Positions 42,897 to 54,037 are shown, numbered from the stretch's first letter. The stretch: 64,000 bases of DNA from Euglena gracilis (GCA_039621445.1 CP154956.1:82642474-82706473); one strand, 5' to 3'. The notes: generated by a model from the letters alone, not told the origin. Program-made: numbers and translations.

Positions 42897-43439
42897 CTGT
42901 GGAGGGCGCACCTTGTCCAATGAAAAGACGAGTTTTGCCTTCGGTGTCCATCGCGGAAAGTTGAGCTGGATCCTACCAACACTTTTGGGCCATACCAAGA
43001 TAAAATGGTGGTGGGGCGAACCAAATCCACCGACGAGTGGCACAGCCTACTGGATTTGTCTTGTTCCGTGGAATGCTATAAACAACGGCGGGTGATTGGT
43101 GTTCAATGTCTGGGAAGGGCGAGTCGGTCACAGGGCGAGTCGGTCTGCAGTCGGGCATATGCGATGGTAGCTGTGTGAAGGGTGGACAGATGTGGCCATG
43201 GGGGCGAGTGGGGTGGTTCCATTCCAGAATTTCCCCCCTGGAGATTTCTTCCTTCATCTTTACCCTCCGCCGGGGGACATTGAAACTGTGGTTCGAGGCA
43301 CCTCCATCCCCAACCAGGGTGACCACCGCTTGTCCATGTTGCAGAGGCGAAGGCCAAACCAAGCCAGTTTGATGCTACAATGCAAGCCAGGAAACCGCCG
43401 TAACATATCGTCACTGCTATTACCCTGTGGCATAGTGGG

Positions 43440-43800
43440 CCGGCGTGTGTTTTTTGACGTTGTTTTTTTTGTTTTTTTTTAATTCTAACAAATTTTTTTT
43501 AAAAAAACAAAACAAAATTCCCGCTAGGTTTTGCATGGAAAAATTCTCGAATGCACATTTTCAATCATTTTTGGCAACTTCTGGGTAATTTCTGCCAAAA
43601 ACTTCCTTCCACAAAAAATGAAAAAAAAAGTCATAAAATTCCATTTTTGTTGCATTTTTGCTGTTTTTGACCATTTTGGATGTTTTTGGCAGTTTTTGAA
43701 CTGAGTAGGGTTCAAAGTATGGTTTGGGTGTTTCTAGCAAAGGCCGTAATCTTTCACATAAGAAATTTTCATGAAATTTCACGGCTTGCGTAAGTAATTT
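43440..43800. other. AT-rich, poly-T stretch
   Basis: TTTTTGGCAGTTTTTG-like words and poly-T. Nothing recognised. Confidence 0.5.
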
Positions 43801-43802
43801 CA

Positions 43803-44025
43803 TGGGGGGTGGGCCGGGTCACGGGGGGGGGGGGTCACGGGGGGGGTCACGGGGGGGGGTCACGGGGGGGATATGGCCTTTTGCGGACCCCAAAATCGGG
43901 GGTCCGCAAAAGGCCATATCCGTGCAAAAGGCAAATACGTGCGTTTGCGGACCCCAAAATCGGGGGGTGTTCAAATCCGGGTCACGGGGGGGTCACGGGG
44001 GGGGGTCACGGGGACGACACCCCCA
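43803..44025. repeat. GTCACGGGGGG tandem repeats flanking a palindrome
   Basis: Four GTCACGGGGGG units lie on the left (43817-43870) and three on the right (43978-44015). Between them GATATGGCCTTTTGCGGACC is mirrored exactly by its complement across a short AAAATC loop (43869-43920), and GCGGACCCCAAAATCGGGGG is repeated. Confidence 0.9.
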
Positions 44026-44639
44026 TGGACCACGAAAAGTTCGTCTTTCATTGACTATTAATATTTGCGGCCTGCGGAAACTGAAATGCTTCATTGCACT
44101 GGCAGTGTGGGCCTCGTCTTTTGTCAGCCCTTTAAACCATCGTTTTAAATCAGTTCACAACCGGCGTCGCAAATCAGACATAAGGGGGCTGGTCGTCATG
44201 CCGGCTAAGGGTGGCCATCCCGGCGGTCTCCCTGGGAAGCTTGCGCATTCCTAGAAGTAAGAAAATTTTGTGTTCGCAGTAAGGAAGGGAAAATTGGCAC
44301 CGCTAGGAATACGGAAAGCCCTGGTGGGGGGGGGTTGGAACCCCCCAGGTTGAGGGGATTCCCGTACAGCCCTGACACTGGGGGGGGGGGTGCCAGTTTT
44401 CAGAAAATGCAGCAAGAAAACCTTTTTGACCGAGAAAAATTTCAGGAAGACTAAGGCGGAAACACAAGCAAGGAAGAAAACCAAAAAAGAAAGTGCGCAA
44501 TTAACAACAACAGAGCCCTGTGTTTTTTCTGCAAAACACCACAGGACCTTGGCAACAGCTGCCAATACCTTCACTTCTTCTTCTTCTTTTGTAACTTCTT
44601 TGACCAAAATTCACATTCTACACGTAGAACCTGTGAGTG

Positions 44640-45400
44640 GAAGAATCATACACGAAACACAACATGGATGACAGACAAATGGGACGGAAAAAAAAGAACA
44701 TTGGCAAATCTGGCAAAATTCCAAAATGAAGCCACATGTCCTAAAATTTAAAGCAGACAATGCCAAGTGAAAACACTCCCAAAACACAGGTCAATGTAAA
44801 ACACCACCAGAAAACCATATGGACCGCCAGAAAATGATAGAAAAACAGAACGCACAATAGAAGACCTGCCACACAAGAGGGTGGCACTCAAAATTATCAC
44901 CCAGCGGAGCGTATTTTGAGAAAAATGGCAAATTTTTGAAAGTGGTCTAGATGCACCAGAAAAGACCAGTCGGAGAACAATTCTTTAAAGGTCACCTTCA
45001 GGGGGGCGTACCTGCTTCGACGTTCAATAAATACTGCATCAATATATTCCTTATCCTTCAAATAGTTGGATTCTGAGATCCAGACAAAGAAAAACAATGA
45101 ATTTCAAGGGGGAGAACACACCGGTTTTGCTCCCAATTAGGAAGTCCTTCCGTCCGCGATCGCTGCGAATGTTTGAAACTGTTTAGATTTCAATTTTTTG
45201 AGATTTCATGAAAATTGCAATAAAACCGTGCAAATTTCACGTTACTGAAATTTCAGGCCTTTTGAAAATTTTTGGCCATTGCTAGGTGTTTCATAACGAG
45301 TTTTTTTAATGCTTTTGTTTTTTGTGGTTTTTTTTACTTTTTTTTTTTATTATAAAAAAACACGTTGTTTTGTTTTTTAAAAAAACAAAAAAAGCCCACT
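44640..45400. other. No recognised feature
   Basis: AT-rich intergenic-looking DNA with poly-A/T. A minus-strand frame at 44897-45097 (YLKDKEYIDAVFIERRSRYA) is short and without context. Confidence 0.4.
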
Positions 45401-45494
45401 ATGGTGGGACGATCCAGATCTTTTGATCTTTTTGCCCCACTTGGATGCCATCAAAACTTCCCAAAACTTCCCGTCCTCCGGACCCTCGCCCTCG

Positions 45495-45590
45495 CCAGGG
45501 CTGGATTGAAGTTTTCAAGAGAAGAGGAGGATTGAGGTTCAGGTTGAAGTGAGGTTGAAGTTTCAAAACTTCTCCCAACTTCAACCCGGG
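45495..45590. repeat. GGATTGAAGTTT...GAGGTTGAAGTGAGG palindrome-rich segment
   Basis: GGTTGAAGTGAGGTTGAAGT occurs here and at 47210-47230 with flanking CCAGCCCTGCCCTCGCC or its complement. The two loci share a small repeat; the second lies just before the recombinase relic. Confidence 0.7.
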
Positions 45591-45840
45591 AAACACTTGC
45601 ATTTTTATGACCTAAATGACTTTGTTCCTTCCTTAGAAATGGCTGATGGCACTGCCAATCCACCGAAACGGATTTGTTTTGCCAAGGGTCCTCAAAATCC
45701 TCAAAATCCTCCGAAAAATGGCCAAAACTCGTCAAAATTTGTAAAATCTGTCAAATTCTGGTGAAATTGTAACAACGTTGCGGAAAAAACACCTGGGTGT
45801 CCTCATGGTGAGTCCGGAGGATGTCGAAAGAGGCCTACAC

Positions 45841-46014
45841 CACCCCCCCCCCCTTATTGTCCCACCGACCTCTCCCCAGGAGGCCCGACCGGACAATAAG
45901 GGGGGGGGGGACAATAAGGGGGTACCAAAGGAATTTCATTGGCCGGGCCAAAAATTCCCCCGTCGGCCGGGGCCCAGGGACAATAAGGGGGGGGGACAAT
46001 AAGGGGGGGGGGTG
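45841..46014. mobile_element. Poly-C palindromic element with TTATTGTCC word
   Basis: Left half CCCCCCCTTATTGTCCCACC; right half GGGGACAATAAGGGGGGGGG twice. The middle carries AAGGAATTTCATTGGCCGG and CCCGTCGGCCGGGGCC. Near-identical copies lie at 50060-50222 and, in the opposite orientation, at 51529-51702. Confidence 0.8.
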
Positions 46015-46126
46015 GCATTTGTGGACCTTAGTGTGCCAACGTCCTCGGAGGAAGAATGCTCCGAGGCTCGTTCCTTTTGGAACCTGCATTGACCGTCCGC
46101 TGACCCACTGAGTGATTCATATGTGC

Positions 46127-46260
46127 AGGGTTGGATGGTTAATCGAAAAACGGTTAATCGCTTGTGACCCCCCCAGTTAATCGATCGTTTGTGGGGGGGA
46201 CAATTAACCATGGTTAATCGAAAAACGGTTAATCGCTTGTGGCCCCCCAGTTAATCGACC
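46127..46260. repeat. GGTTAATCGAAAAACGGTTAATCG repeats, first cluster
   Basis: ATGGTTAATCGAAAAACGGT plus TAATCGCTTGTG occurs twice. A second, diverged cluster is at 46865-46985. Confidence 0.9.
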
Positions 46261-46326
46261 TTTTTTTTGGCGGAAATCAAACATGTCTTGGGTTTGGGAA
46301 CATTTCTCTACCCTTTGGGGACTTAC

Positions 46327-46460
46327 CATGCCCCCCCATATAAGACCCCCCCCCCTGGCCGGCCAAAGGCCGGCCCTTTGGCCTGGCCTGGAGGGCCCAG
46401 GCCCCCCCCCCTAGGATTTTGGCTCCCGAGGGGGGGTCTTATATGGGGGGGGCATGGTAG
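46327..46460. mobile_element. Poly-C palindromic element with ATATAAGACC word
   Basis: TACCATGCCCCCCCATATAA opens and TTATATGGGGGGGGCATGGTA closes. The interior is a GGCCGGCCAAAGGCCGGCC palindrome with poly-C arms. It shows the 11-base TACCATGCCCC/GGGGCATGGTA ends of the family most clearly. Confidence 0.85.
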
Positions 46461-46864
46461 ACACTGGGTGGGGATGGACCCCCTTGTGTGTGGTAATTGA
46501 AGTTCCCTTTTGGAAAAGAGTCACTTTTCAACTGCAACACCCAACATAACCCTTCGGAGGAGGGGTGGTAATTGTCATCAGATAAAAGAAGCTGTGACCC
46601 CAGTGATTTGCGCAATCGCCATAGTGATTGCTCAGTTGATGCGCTCGTGTTTGTGCAAATGAATTTACGCCAACTTGGCTATCTGACCCATTAGACAGGC
46701 AACGGAGATCCGTGTGGTTTTCATTTTTTTTTGGTTTGTTTGGCTCATGATCCATCCAATGAATGAGAGTCCGAGCTCTGGTTTGGAGATGATGTTTTCA
46801 AGCACCAATTTGGTAAGGTGTACAACACTACTCAAGGGTAGGGACACTTTGAATTTTTTTGTGG

Positions 46865-46990
46865 TGGTTAATCGAAATTAATCGAGGGAAAGGCACAGTT
46901 AATCGAAAATTGGTTAATCGCTTGTTGACCCCCAGTTAACCATGGTTAATCGCTTGACCCCAAAAATAACGGTTAATTGCCCAACCCTGA
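46865..46990. repeat. GGTTAATCG repeats, second cluster
   Basis: GGTTAATCGAAATTAATCGA and AGTTAACCATGGTTAATCGC follow the same scheme as 46127-46260. Confidence 0.85.
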
Positions 46991-47217
46991 TATGTGATAA
47001 CAAGGAAGCCGTTGCAAAGTTTACACTGCTTTCATCCTCCCTTGCATTTTACAATGGGGTTGGACTTTAGTGCTTCCATTTAGGTTTGCCAGGTTTGTCA
47101 TTTGGGGCACTCAAATGGTTCATTCAAGGGCAACACACATGGAGAACACATCAAATACTCATCTTCCGGTGGGGCGGGATTTGGATTGAAGTTGGAAGAA
47201 GTTAGATTGAGGTTGAA

Positions 47218-49798
47218 GTGAGGTTGAAGTTTGAGAACTTCTCTCCACTTCAATCCAGCCCTGCCCTCGCCATCCTTGCTCTCGCCTTCGGCCTTCGGAT
47301 CTCTGAAACCGCTTCCATCTCCCCCGCCTACCTCTCCTTCCAACAAGGTAGACCCCTCCTTCACTTTCAAAGCGCTAAAGTACGGCCGCCTGCACTCCCC
47401 TCCACCTCAAGGGAACTCACCCCCTTTACCCTGGCCTGGTTCCTGTTCCTATGGAGGTTTGGCAGCCCCCCCCCCCCTGGTGGTCGGACCCCCTCGGCAC
47501 GGCAAAATGGGGACCCCCTCCCTGGTCAGCCAACCCCCTCGGCACAACATGCCAAACCATAGGGGGTGTTTCCCCCGCGACCCCCCCGCGACCCCCCCCC
47601 CGCGACCAGGGGTGCCACAAGGGGGGGTGGGGGGGGGGGGGGGGCGGCCGCCCCCCCCCGAGATTTTGGGAAGAAAAAAAATTTTCACTTCACAAAAATG
47701 TGTTGTAGTTATGAACCAAAGTTTTGTCCAAATTTATAAGTGAAAAGGAAAATTATTGATTTTCACACCAGTTTTGCACAATCTCTGAAGGGAAAACCGC
47801 AACCGTCTAGCTGCCCTTCGGGCAGCACACGTTTGGGAGGGGGTTTGGGAGGGGGCATGAAATTTTCAAGACAAAAATGTTTTTTGTTTGACATAATGGC
47901 AGGCCCCTGGGGAAGTTTCAAGAACCAACGGCATTCAAGGACCAACGGCAAATAGGCAAAATTTCCTTTATTAACAGCATTTTTGGGAGATGACAAACAT
48001 ACGTGTCATGTTCCAAACATGCCCAAGTTTGGTTTTAGGGGTTTGGCTTCTCCGGTGAACTTCACCAAAAGGCCATTTTTTGACTGAAAAAAAATAAAAA
48101 ATGTCATTTTTGCAACTTTTTATGAAATTTTATGTGAAGTCTCGGTGCCTTCGGCGCCGTGGTCCCCGCCCCTCCCCCTCCCCTTGACTCTTGGACAACA
48201 CACAACTTTTGTTGCAAAAAAGCGGTGAGGGACGCCGGTTCCGTCGTGAACACGGCATCAGAGACGCCTGTCCTGCCCTTCACGCCTTTTCTGATATATA
48301 TTTTAGGTGTATTTTAACACTTTGTTGGAAGGAAAACCATTACCATCTAGCTGCCCTTCGGGCAGCACTGAAATTTAACATTTTAGCTCCCTTGTCCCCA
48401 GCCCACATTGGTCTTTGGGTTTGGGATAACTTTTTTAAAAAAGTGGAGGAAAACCCTGCACGCACGACCCATCCCCAAGTCCGGCGCACCCACGCTCCCC
48501 AGGGGTCCAATCTTAAAAAGAATTTCATGTGACCATTTCACCTTTCTATACAGAAAAAATGGCCACCGTTTCGCTGCTCTGCGGGTGGCACGGGGTAAAA
48601 ACCTTTGCTTTTCTTCGATAAAAATTGAGGTGATTGTGAACGTTTTGTGGTTCTGCAAATTTTCTTGTGGATAACAAACACGTTACCACTCCCCCCCCCC
48701 TTATTTGACCCCCCCCTTAATTGAGCATTTGGGTCCGGGGAGGAAATTTGTTTAGGCACCGAAGGCGCCGAAATTTTTTTTGCCCTCTCGCAAAGCCAAA
48801 TTTTCGACCCCCCTTATTTGACCCCCCCCCTTATTTGAGCATTTGGGGGGTCCCTTAGCCCGTGGGTGTGCTCAAATAAGGGGGGGGGTGGTACCGTCTT
48901 GCCGCCCTTCGGGTAACAGCTTGCGGTTCCATATGTCGGTCTTCGGCGTTCGGCGGAATGTTCGCCCCCCCCCCGAGAAAAAATTGATCCGGCACCTATG
49001 CCCGCGACCCCCCCGCGACCCCACTCTGAGCCCAATTCGGGTTCCCAAAAAGCACAAAAAATTTGCATTAATTAGGAATTTGCCACTCAATTAGGAATCA
49101 AAAACGCGAAAAATTGGTCGCAAATTCCTAATTGGACCTATTTTCGGACCCAAATGGCACGCAAATTCCTAATTGGGATCTAAAATTAGAGGATAGGACG
49201 ACGTCACACAAGTCACACATGACCTGCCGCGAAACCCATTTCCTCCCTTCGACCCCCCCCCCCCCGACCCCCCCCCCCCCCCCCCCCGCGCCCCCAACAC
49301 CCCCATACCAATGAGTTTTCCTTTGGGAAATTCTGGCTGCCCGCCACGGTGGACCCCCCCCCCCCTGGGGGACTGACCCCCTCGGTACGACAAAATGGGG
49401 ACCCCCCCCCCGGTGGCCGAGGGTCCTCAGACGTGCCGAACCTCCTCTGCGCCACCCACCCTACCTCAACTCCCAACCTCCCCTTTCTCAACGCACCAAC
49501 CATCCACAAACATTTCCACACACTACCGCCCAAAACCATGGGATCAACCACACTCACCTTCCACTTCCTCCGACGTTCATGTGCCCGCTTCCTGGCTCAA
49601 ACCAACACCACCCCCGAGATCACGCAGTGGTGCCGGTGGACCTCTCCAAAACAATGTGCACACTATATTGGTCCCAAACAACTTCCCCCATTCCTCCCGC
49701 CCGCCTTCCTTATGCCCTACCCACCCACCGATGCCCGGCCCACCTACCACCTTGTCCTCTCCTCCGCTGGTGAAATCTGGTTCCCAGCAGGGGTGTAG
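47218..49798 (+). pseudogene. Tyrosine-recombinase relic (Crypton/DIRS-like) in two pieces
   Basis: The first piece (47218-47465) reads SPALAILALAFGLRISETAS and ISPAYLSFQQGRPLLHFQSA. This matches the box I pattern of tyrosine recombinases (GLRISE with the catalytic Arg). The second piece (about 49431-49798, ending TAG) reads STTLTFHFLRRSCARFLAQT and TTPEITQWCRWTSPKQCAHY, the box II pattern H-x-x-R, then a Trp, then a Tyr in HYI. About 2 kb of poly-C elements and unrelated sequence separates them. CTCGGCACGGCAAAATGGGG near 47500 and CTCGGTACGACAAAATGGGG near 49385 suggest insertion and duplication between the halves. It is not expected to be functional as it stands. Confidence 0.6.
48690..48895. 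mobile_element. Poly-C palindromic element with TTATTTGACC word
   Basis: CCCCCCCCCCTTATTTGACC and CCCCCCCTTAATTGAGCATT on the left; TTGACCCCCCCCCTTATTTG inside; CTCAAATAAGGGGGGGGGTG plus GTACC on the right. Same family plan. Confidence 0.75.
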
Positions 49799-50059
49799 AA
49801 AGTGGGGGTCGGGGGGGGGGGGGCGGCCGCCCCCCCCCCCGGGATTTTGGAAAGATATTTTTTTTTGGCATGAGTATGATATTTTCCTTTGCAATGACAT
49901 GATCAATGGTTCAAAGGGCGTCACCATCTCGGTTGCCTTCGGCAGCCACCTTGACAGTTAAAATCACATTTCTGGAAAATGCCATTATTGTCTTGGCCGC
50001 CTTTGGCGGCCGAAATAAACCCCTTGAGGCTCCTCCTTTGATACTAATTGGTTTTTTTT

Positions 50060-50222
50060 ACCCCCTTATTGTCCCACCGACCTCCCCCCGGGAGGCCCGA
50101 CTGGACAATAAGGGGGGGGGGACAATAAGGGGGTACCAAAGGAATTTTCATTGGCCGAGCCAAAAAAAACCCCGTCGGCCGGGGCCGAGGGACAATAAGA
50201 GGGGGACAATAGGGGGGGGGGG
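50060..50222. mobile_element. Poly-C palindromic element with TTATTGTCC word, copy 2
   Basis: TTATTGTCCCACCGACCTCC, GGACAATAAGGGGGGGGGGA and ATTTTCATTGGCCGAGCCAA match 45841-46014. Confidence 0.85.
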
Positions 50223-50374
50223 TCCCCATGACTTCGCTTTCTGGTTTGATTTTTTGGCATTGGAGGCTAGGTAGTCCACTTCGGGACCCGGACTCCCCCT
50301 CCCCCCCTCCCCCCCTGTTCAGTTCACTTCGGAAGTGCACAGGGGGTCCCGAGACCCCCCGTGAACCTGGATGT

Positions 50375-50745
50375 ACCATCCCCCCCCCATTATGTACCCC
50401 CCCCCCCCATTATGTACCCCCTGGGGGGGAGGTACATAATGGGGGGGGGGGTGGTAGCTCACTGTCATAACACTTTTTCTAAAGAATTTCCCCAAAAATG
50501 CTCAAAAATCGACGTTTTTGGGACGTTTTCAAAAAGTGATATTTGGCAAATGTGCTGAAAATTGACCATTTATTGCAAACATCCAAAAAGTTGCCAAAAA
50601 TGACCCCTTTTGGGCTGTTCGGTCGGGTCTGGGAATGGGACCTGGGTACCCCCCCCATTGTGTACCTCCCCCCCATTGTGTACCTCCCCCCCAATTTCGG
50701 CCTCCCGGGGGGAGGTACATAATGGGGGGGGGGGATGGTACTTGT
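50375..50745. mobile_element. Two poly-C palindromic elements with TTATGTACC/TTGTGTACC words
   Basis: At 50375-50455: TACCATCCCCCCCCCATTAT, then GTACATAATGGGGGGGGGGG and TGGTA. At about 50648-50740: CCATTGTGTACCTCCCCCCC three times, then GAGGTACATAATGGGGGGGG and ATGGTAC. Confidence 0.8.
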
Positions 50746-51528
50746 TCACTTCGGGAAAAAACCGAAAAACGGAACAACGTGCGAACACCGAAAAGGGCAT
50801 TTTTCAAAAAAAAATTCGGCGCCTTCGGCGCCGGACCCACCCTCCTCCGGGAAGTCAACATGTCCAGTTCAGTCGGAAGTGAACAGGGGAGGTCCGGGGA
50901 CCCCCCCTCCCCCCTGTACTTGGGCTCCTTGGACTTCAAAGAGACGTTAGCGTCTCGGCCAGGGGTTTTTTTTAAGACCAGGGGGGGGGGTCGCAAGGTT
51001 GACGGCTTGTTTTTTTTTGAAACAAAAAAACATTTTTTTTTAAAAAAATATGTTTTTTTAAAAAAAACAACAAAAAAAAACGTCATGGAGGGTTTGGTGG
51101 AAAATTTTTTTGCAATGTTTTTTTTGAAAAAAGTTCATTTTTTATTCCTGCAGCATTCATTTTTTTTTTGGGTTGAAAGCATGATTTTTTGCACCAGAAA
51201 ACACAGATTTGGAAATATTTTCACACATAAAAATTTTTTTAGAGAGGGTATTCCCCCCGTGACTCCAACCCCCTAATTCCCCCCGTGACCCCCTAATTCG
51301 AGACTCCAACCCCCTAATTCTTGACTTGTGCAAAATGTGTCGATTTTTTGTGCATATTTGGATTGGCCATGACTTTTCCTTATCCGGCAAATTCCAAAAT
51401 TTTCGAAACAGACGTTTTTTGGAGGTTTTCTGGGCCCTTTTTTGTGGCCTTGCCGAAATTGGGCGGCCTTGTCCTGGAGGCCAATTAGCCAATTGGGGGG
51501 GTCAAATAGGGGGGGTGAGGGTACCACC

Positions 51529-51702
51529 CCCCCCCCTTATTGTCCCCCCCCCCCTTATTGTCCCTGGGCCCCGGCCGACGGGGGTTTTTTCTGGCCCAGC
51601 CAATGAAATTCCTTTGGTACCCCCTTATTGTCCCCCCCCCCCTTATTGTCCGGTCGGGCCTCCCGGGGAGAGGTCGGTGGGACAACAAGGGGGGGGGGTA
51701 CC
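51529..51702. mobile_element. Poly-C palindromic element with TTATTGTCC word, reverse copy
   Basis: TACCACCCCCCCCCCTTATT on the left and GGGACAACAAGGGGGGGGGG plus TACCATC on the right. The middle CCCCGGCCGACGGGGG and GCCAATGAAATTCCTTTGGT are the complement of the first copy. Confidence 0.85.
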
Positions 51703-52039
51703 ATCTCCCCCTAAACGACACCGGGCTCCGGCCGGGGGGTCCAATTGGAATTGGGGGGGGAGGGGGCTCGGGAAACATCAACCCAGAGGAAGGAACCCCA
51801 GTTTGGAGGTCGACTTTTGATGCATTTTTGGAAACATCTTGGAGAATTATTTCCGGCCAAATCGAAAAAAGTCCGAAACAGCCTGCTTTTAAAGGATTTG
51901 CGGCCCCGTCAAAAGTCGGCCTTTTTGGACCCATGTCTGTCGTTTCTATATCAAAAAAAGAGGGGGACGCCGCGTTCACGACAGAACCCGCTTCCCCCCC
52001 CTCTTTGTTTAAAGCAGCGTTTTAGAGACGCTGGGTTGG

Positions 52040-52684
52040 TTCTGTCATTCCTGAAAATGTCATCAAAGTGCCCCAAAAATGGCCCAAATTGGTCGTTGAA
52101 GTCCTCATATGACGGTTTTACCATGTCGGAGAATGAAATTTGCCATTTGGGGACCACTGGGGTGGATATCCAATTTTGGTGAAAATTGGTGCTGTTTTGG
52201 AAATAGAGTATTGTGCAGCGTGGAAAAATCTGATGACCACCACTAGCCATCTGTTGAAAAGAGCTTTCGATCGAGGGGTAACTTGGTACCCCAACGTTGC
52301 ACGCAGCCAGAGATACACTAGCGATCGTCGGATCGGCCAGAATCAGAGTAGAAATTTGTGGTATTTTTCGGTCCTGTTTTTTATGAACCATGCAGAGACA
52401 ATTTTTCTCTTCAAATCAACAACCTGAGGGTTCCCGGGGTATCAAATTTATGCAATTAGGATTTCTGAGGGGCAGGAAACAAGAGTACTGTGCAGCGTGG
52501 CTGGATTTGGTGGTGATCACCAGTCGTCTGATGAAAAAACTTTCGATTGAGGAGTGAGTTTGCACCCGAACAATTTTCACAGCCACAGTACGCTCGCGAT
52601 CGTCGGAATTTGGCGAAATCCAAAGTAACGTAAGTCACAAATTAGTGGTCAGAGATTGGTCCTAGGAGTGTCCTTTGACCGAAG
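52040..52684 (+). repeat. Dispersed repeat, copy 3
   Basis: About 640 bases matching copy 1 at 33908-34560, including GGAAATAGAGTAYYGTGCAG and CTTTCGATCGAGGGGTAACT. It ends CCTTTGACCGAAG, where copy 1 continues GGTGGGGACGCC and this copy is interrupted by the insertion at 52685-53148. Confidence 0.88.
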
Positions 52685-53083
52685 GAGGCTAGGCACAGTG
52701 GGGGGGGGGGCTGGGGGGGGGGGGCGAGCGGCGCGGGCGGCCGCGCGCGGGGGGGAGGGGGGGGGAGGGGGGTCCGAGGGCGGCCGCGCGGGCGGAACGC
52801 ATCCGAAAATCGGTGATTTTCGGGTCCAAAAAGTGGTCATTTTTTGCCATTTTTGGGCCATTTTTGACCAAAAAAGTGCTTTTTTGGCCGCGCGCAAAGC
52901 GCGCGGCCCCCAAATTTGCCATTTTGTGTCCGAAAATGGTCATTTTTGGTCATTTTTGGCCTCAAAAAATCGCGATTTTTCACCAAATTTTTTTTTCTTG
53001 GCTATGCTAGGCACAGTGGGGGGAGGAGGGGGGGTCCAGGGGGGGGGGCGAGCGGCCGCGCGGGTGGGCGCGCAGGGGCCGCG

Positions 53084-53116
<33 letters not shown>

Positions 53117-53148
53117 CCCGGACCCCCCCGAGCGGCGCGCCTAGCCTC
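52685..53148 (+). mobile_element. 464-bp insertion with GAGGCTAGGC ends and CGAAG duplication
   Basis: It starts GAGGCTAGGCACAGTGGGG and ends GCGCCTAGCCTC, a 10-bp inverted repeat. It is flanked by CGAAG on both sides (52680-52684 and 53149-53153). Copy 1 of the host repeat (about 34540-34560) is the empty site. AGGCACAGTGGGGGG occurs a second time at 53009, so the element is itself partly duplicated. The 5-bp duplication and different ends separate it from the hAT group. Confidence 0.85.
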
Positions 53149-53483
53149 CGAAGGTTGGGACGCCAGGTTTTGGACAGAACCGGCGTTCCCAACCCCTTTC
53201 TCACGGACCGGCATCCGGAAACCAGTGGGGCCAGCCAAAATTTTTTTGGGGGGAGTAATCAGACAGGTGGCCATTTCCAAAATTTGGGCCAAAATTTGGG
53301 GTCAGGAGGGATTATCAACCGGGGGAAATTATCAGATAGGCATCGTACCAGCTCTCATTTCGGTTGCTGTGGCACAGGATTTTCCTCCGTATTCCTTGAA
53401 GCCAAACGGCATCCGTCTCCATCGCTACCCTCCTTTGCTCCTTTGGTATTCACAGGGTGCACACAATGTAGTTGCACACGCGC

Positions 53484-54037
53484 ATGGCGCACCGCGCACA
53501 TTTTGCATTGCAAGACAATGAGCCGATGCAACGTGCAGCATTGCTCATTGCCCTGGACCCTGGAGTTCATTCTGGGTCGGCAATTCAGCTGTTTAGGTTT
53601 GCAGTTTTTGTTGAGTGTTAGAAGTCATTGAGATTTTGAGTCTCACACAACCTTGGGGAGTTCAAAGAAATTTTGATTTCTTTTTTTTCCACAAGGGGCT
53701 GGTTTTCTATTTGGAATCGGATCTTGGACCATGAAGGGGACAATTCTTTTTGATTGTGCATTACATTTGTGCGCGTGCGCGCGCGCGCGTGTGTGTGTGC
53801 GTGCGTGCGTGCGTGCATGTGTGCAAGTGCGTGCAATTGTGCAGTTACGTTTTTTTTAAATTTGCCATTTCCCCCTTCATGATGCCTCACAGCCGGTACT
53901 TACAACACTGTGGTTTCGCCATGGTGACGGTGATGTCTGCTTCCTCAAAGCCCAAAGAGTTGCGGCCCACCCGAGAACATATCTTGGCAGCGGTGGAGAA
54001 AATGGTGTCCATGCTGAAGCAGATGGGCGTCCTATTG
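53484..54037 (+). CDS. First two recognised exons of the unknown gene
   Basis: Exon 53484-53596 reads MAHRAHFALQDNEPMQRAAL, LIALDPGVHSGSAIQLF and splits a Ser codon at AG|GTTTGC. The acceptor CTCACAG|C at 53893 restores the frame as SRYLQHCGFAMVTVMSASSK, then ELRPTREHILAAVEKMVSML, ending in phase 0 at TTG|GTGTGC (54037). A (GC/GT)n microsatellite at 53768-53830 lies in the intron. Confidence 0.6.

Noticed and set aside
43103-43414. N-terminal exon of the RRM gene
   Set aside because: Two overlapping minus-strand frames are open and neither shows a motif or clear splice site, so no exon is called.
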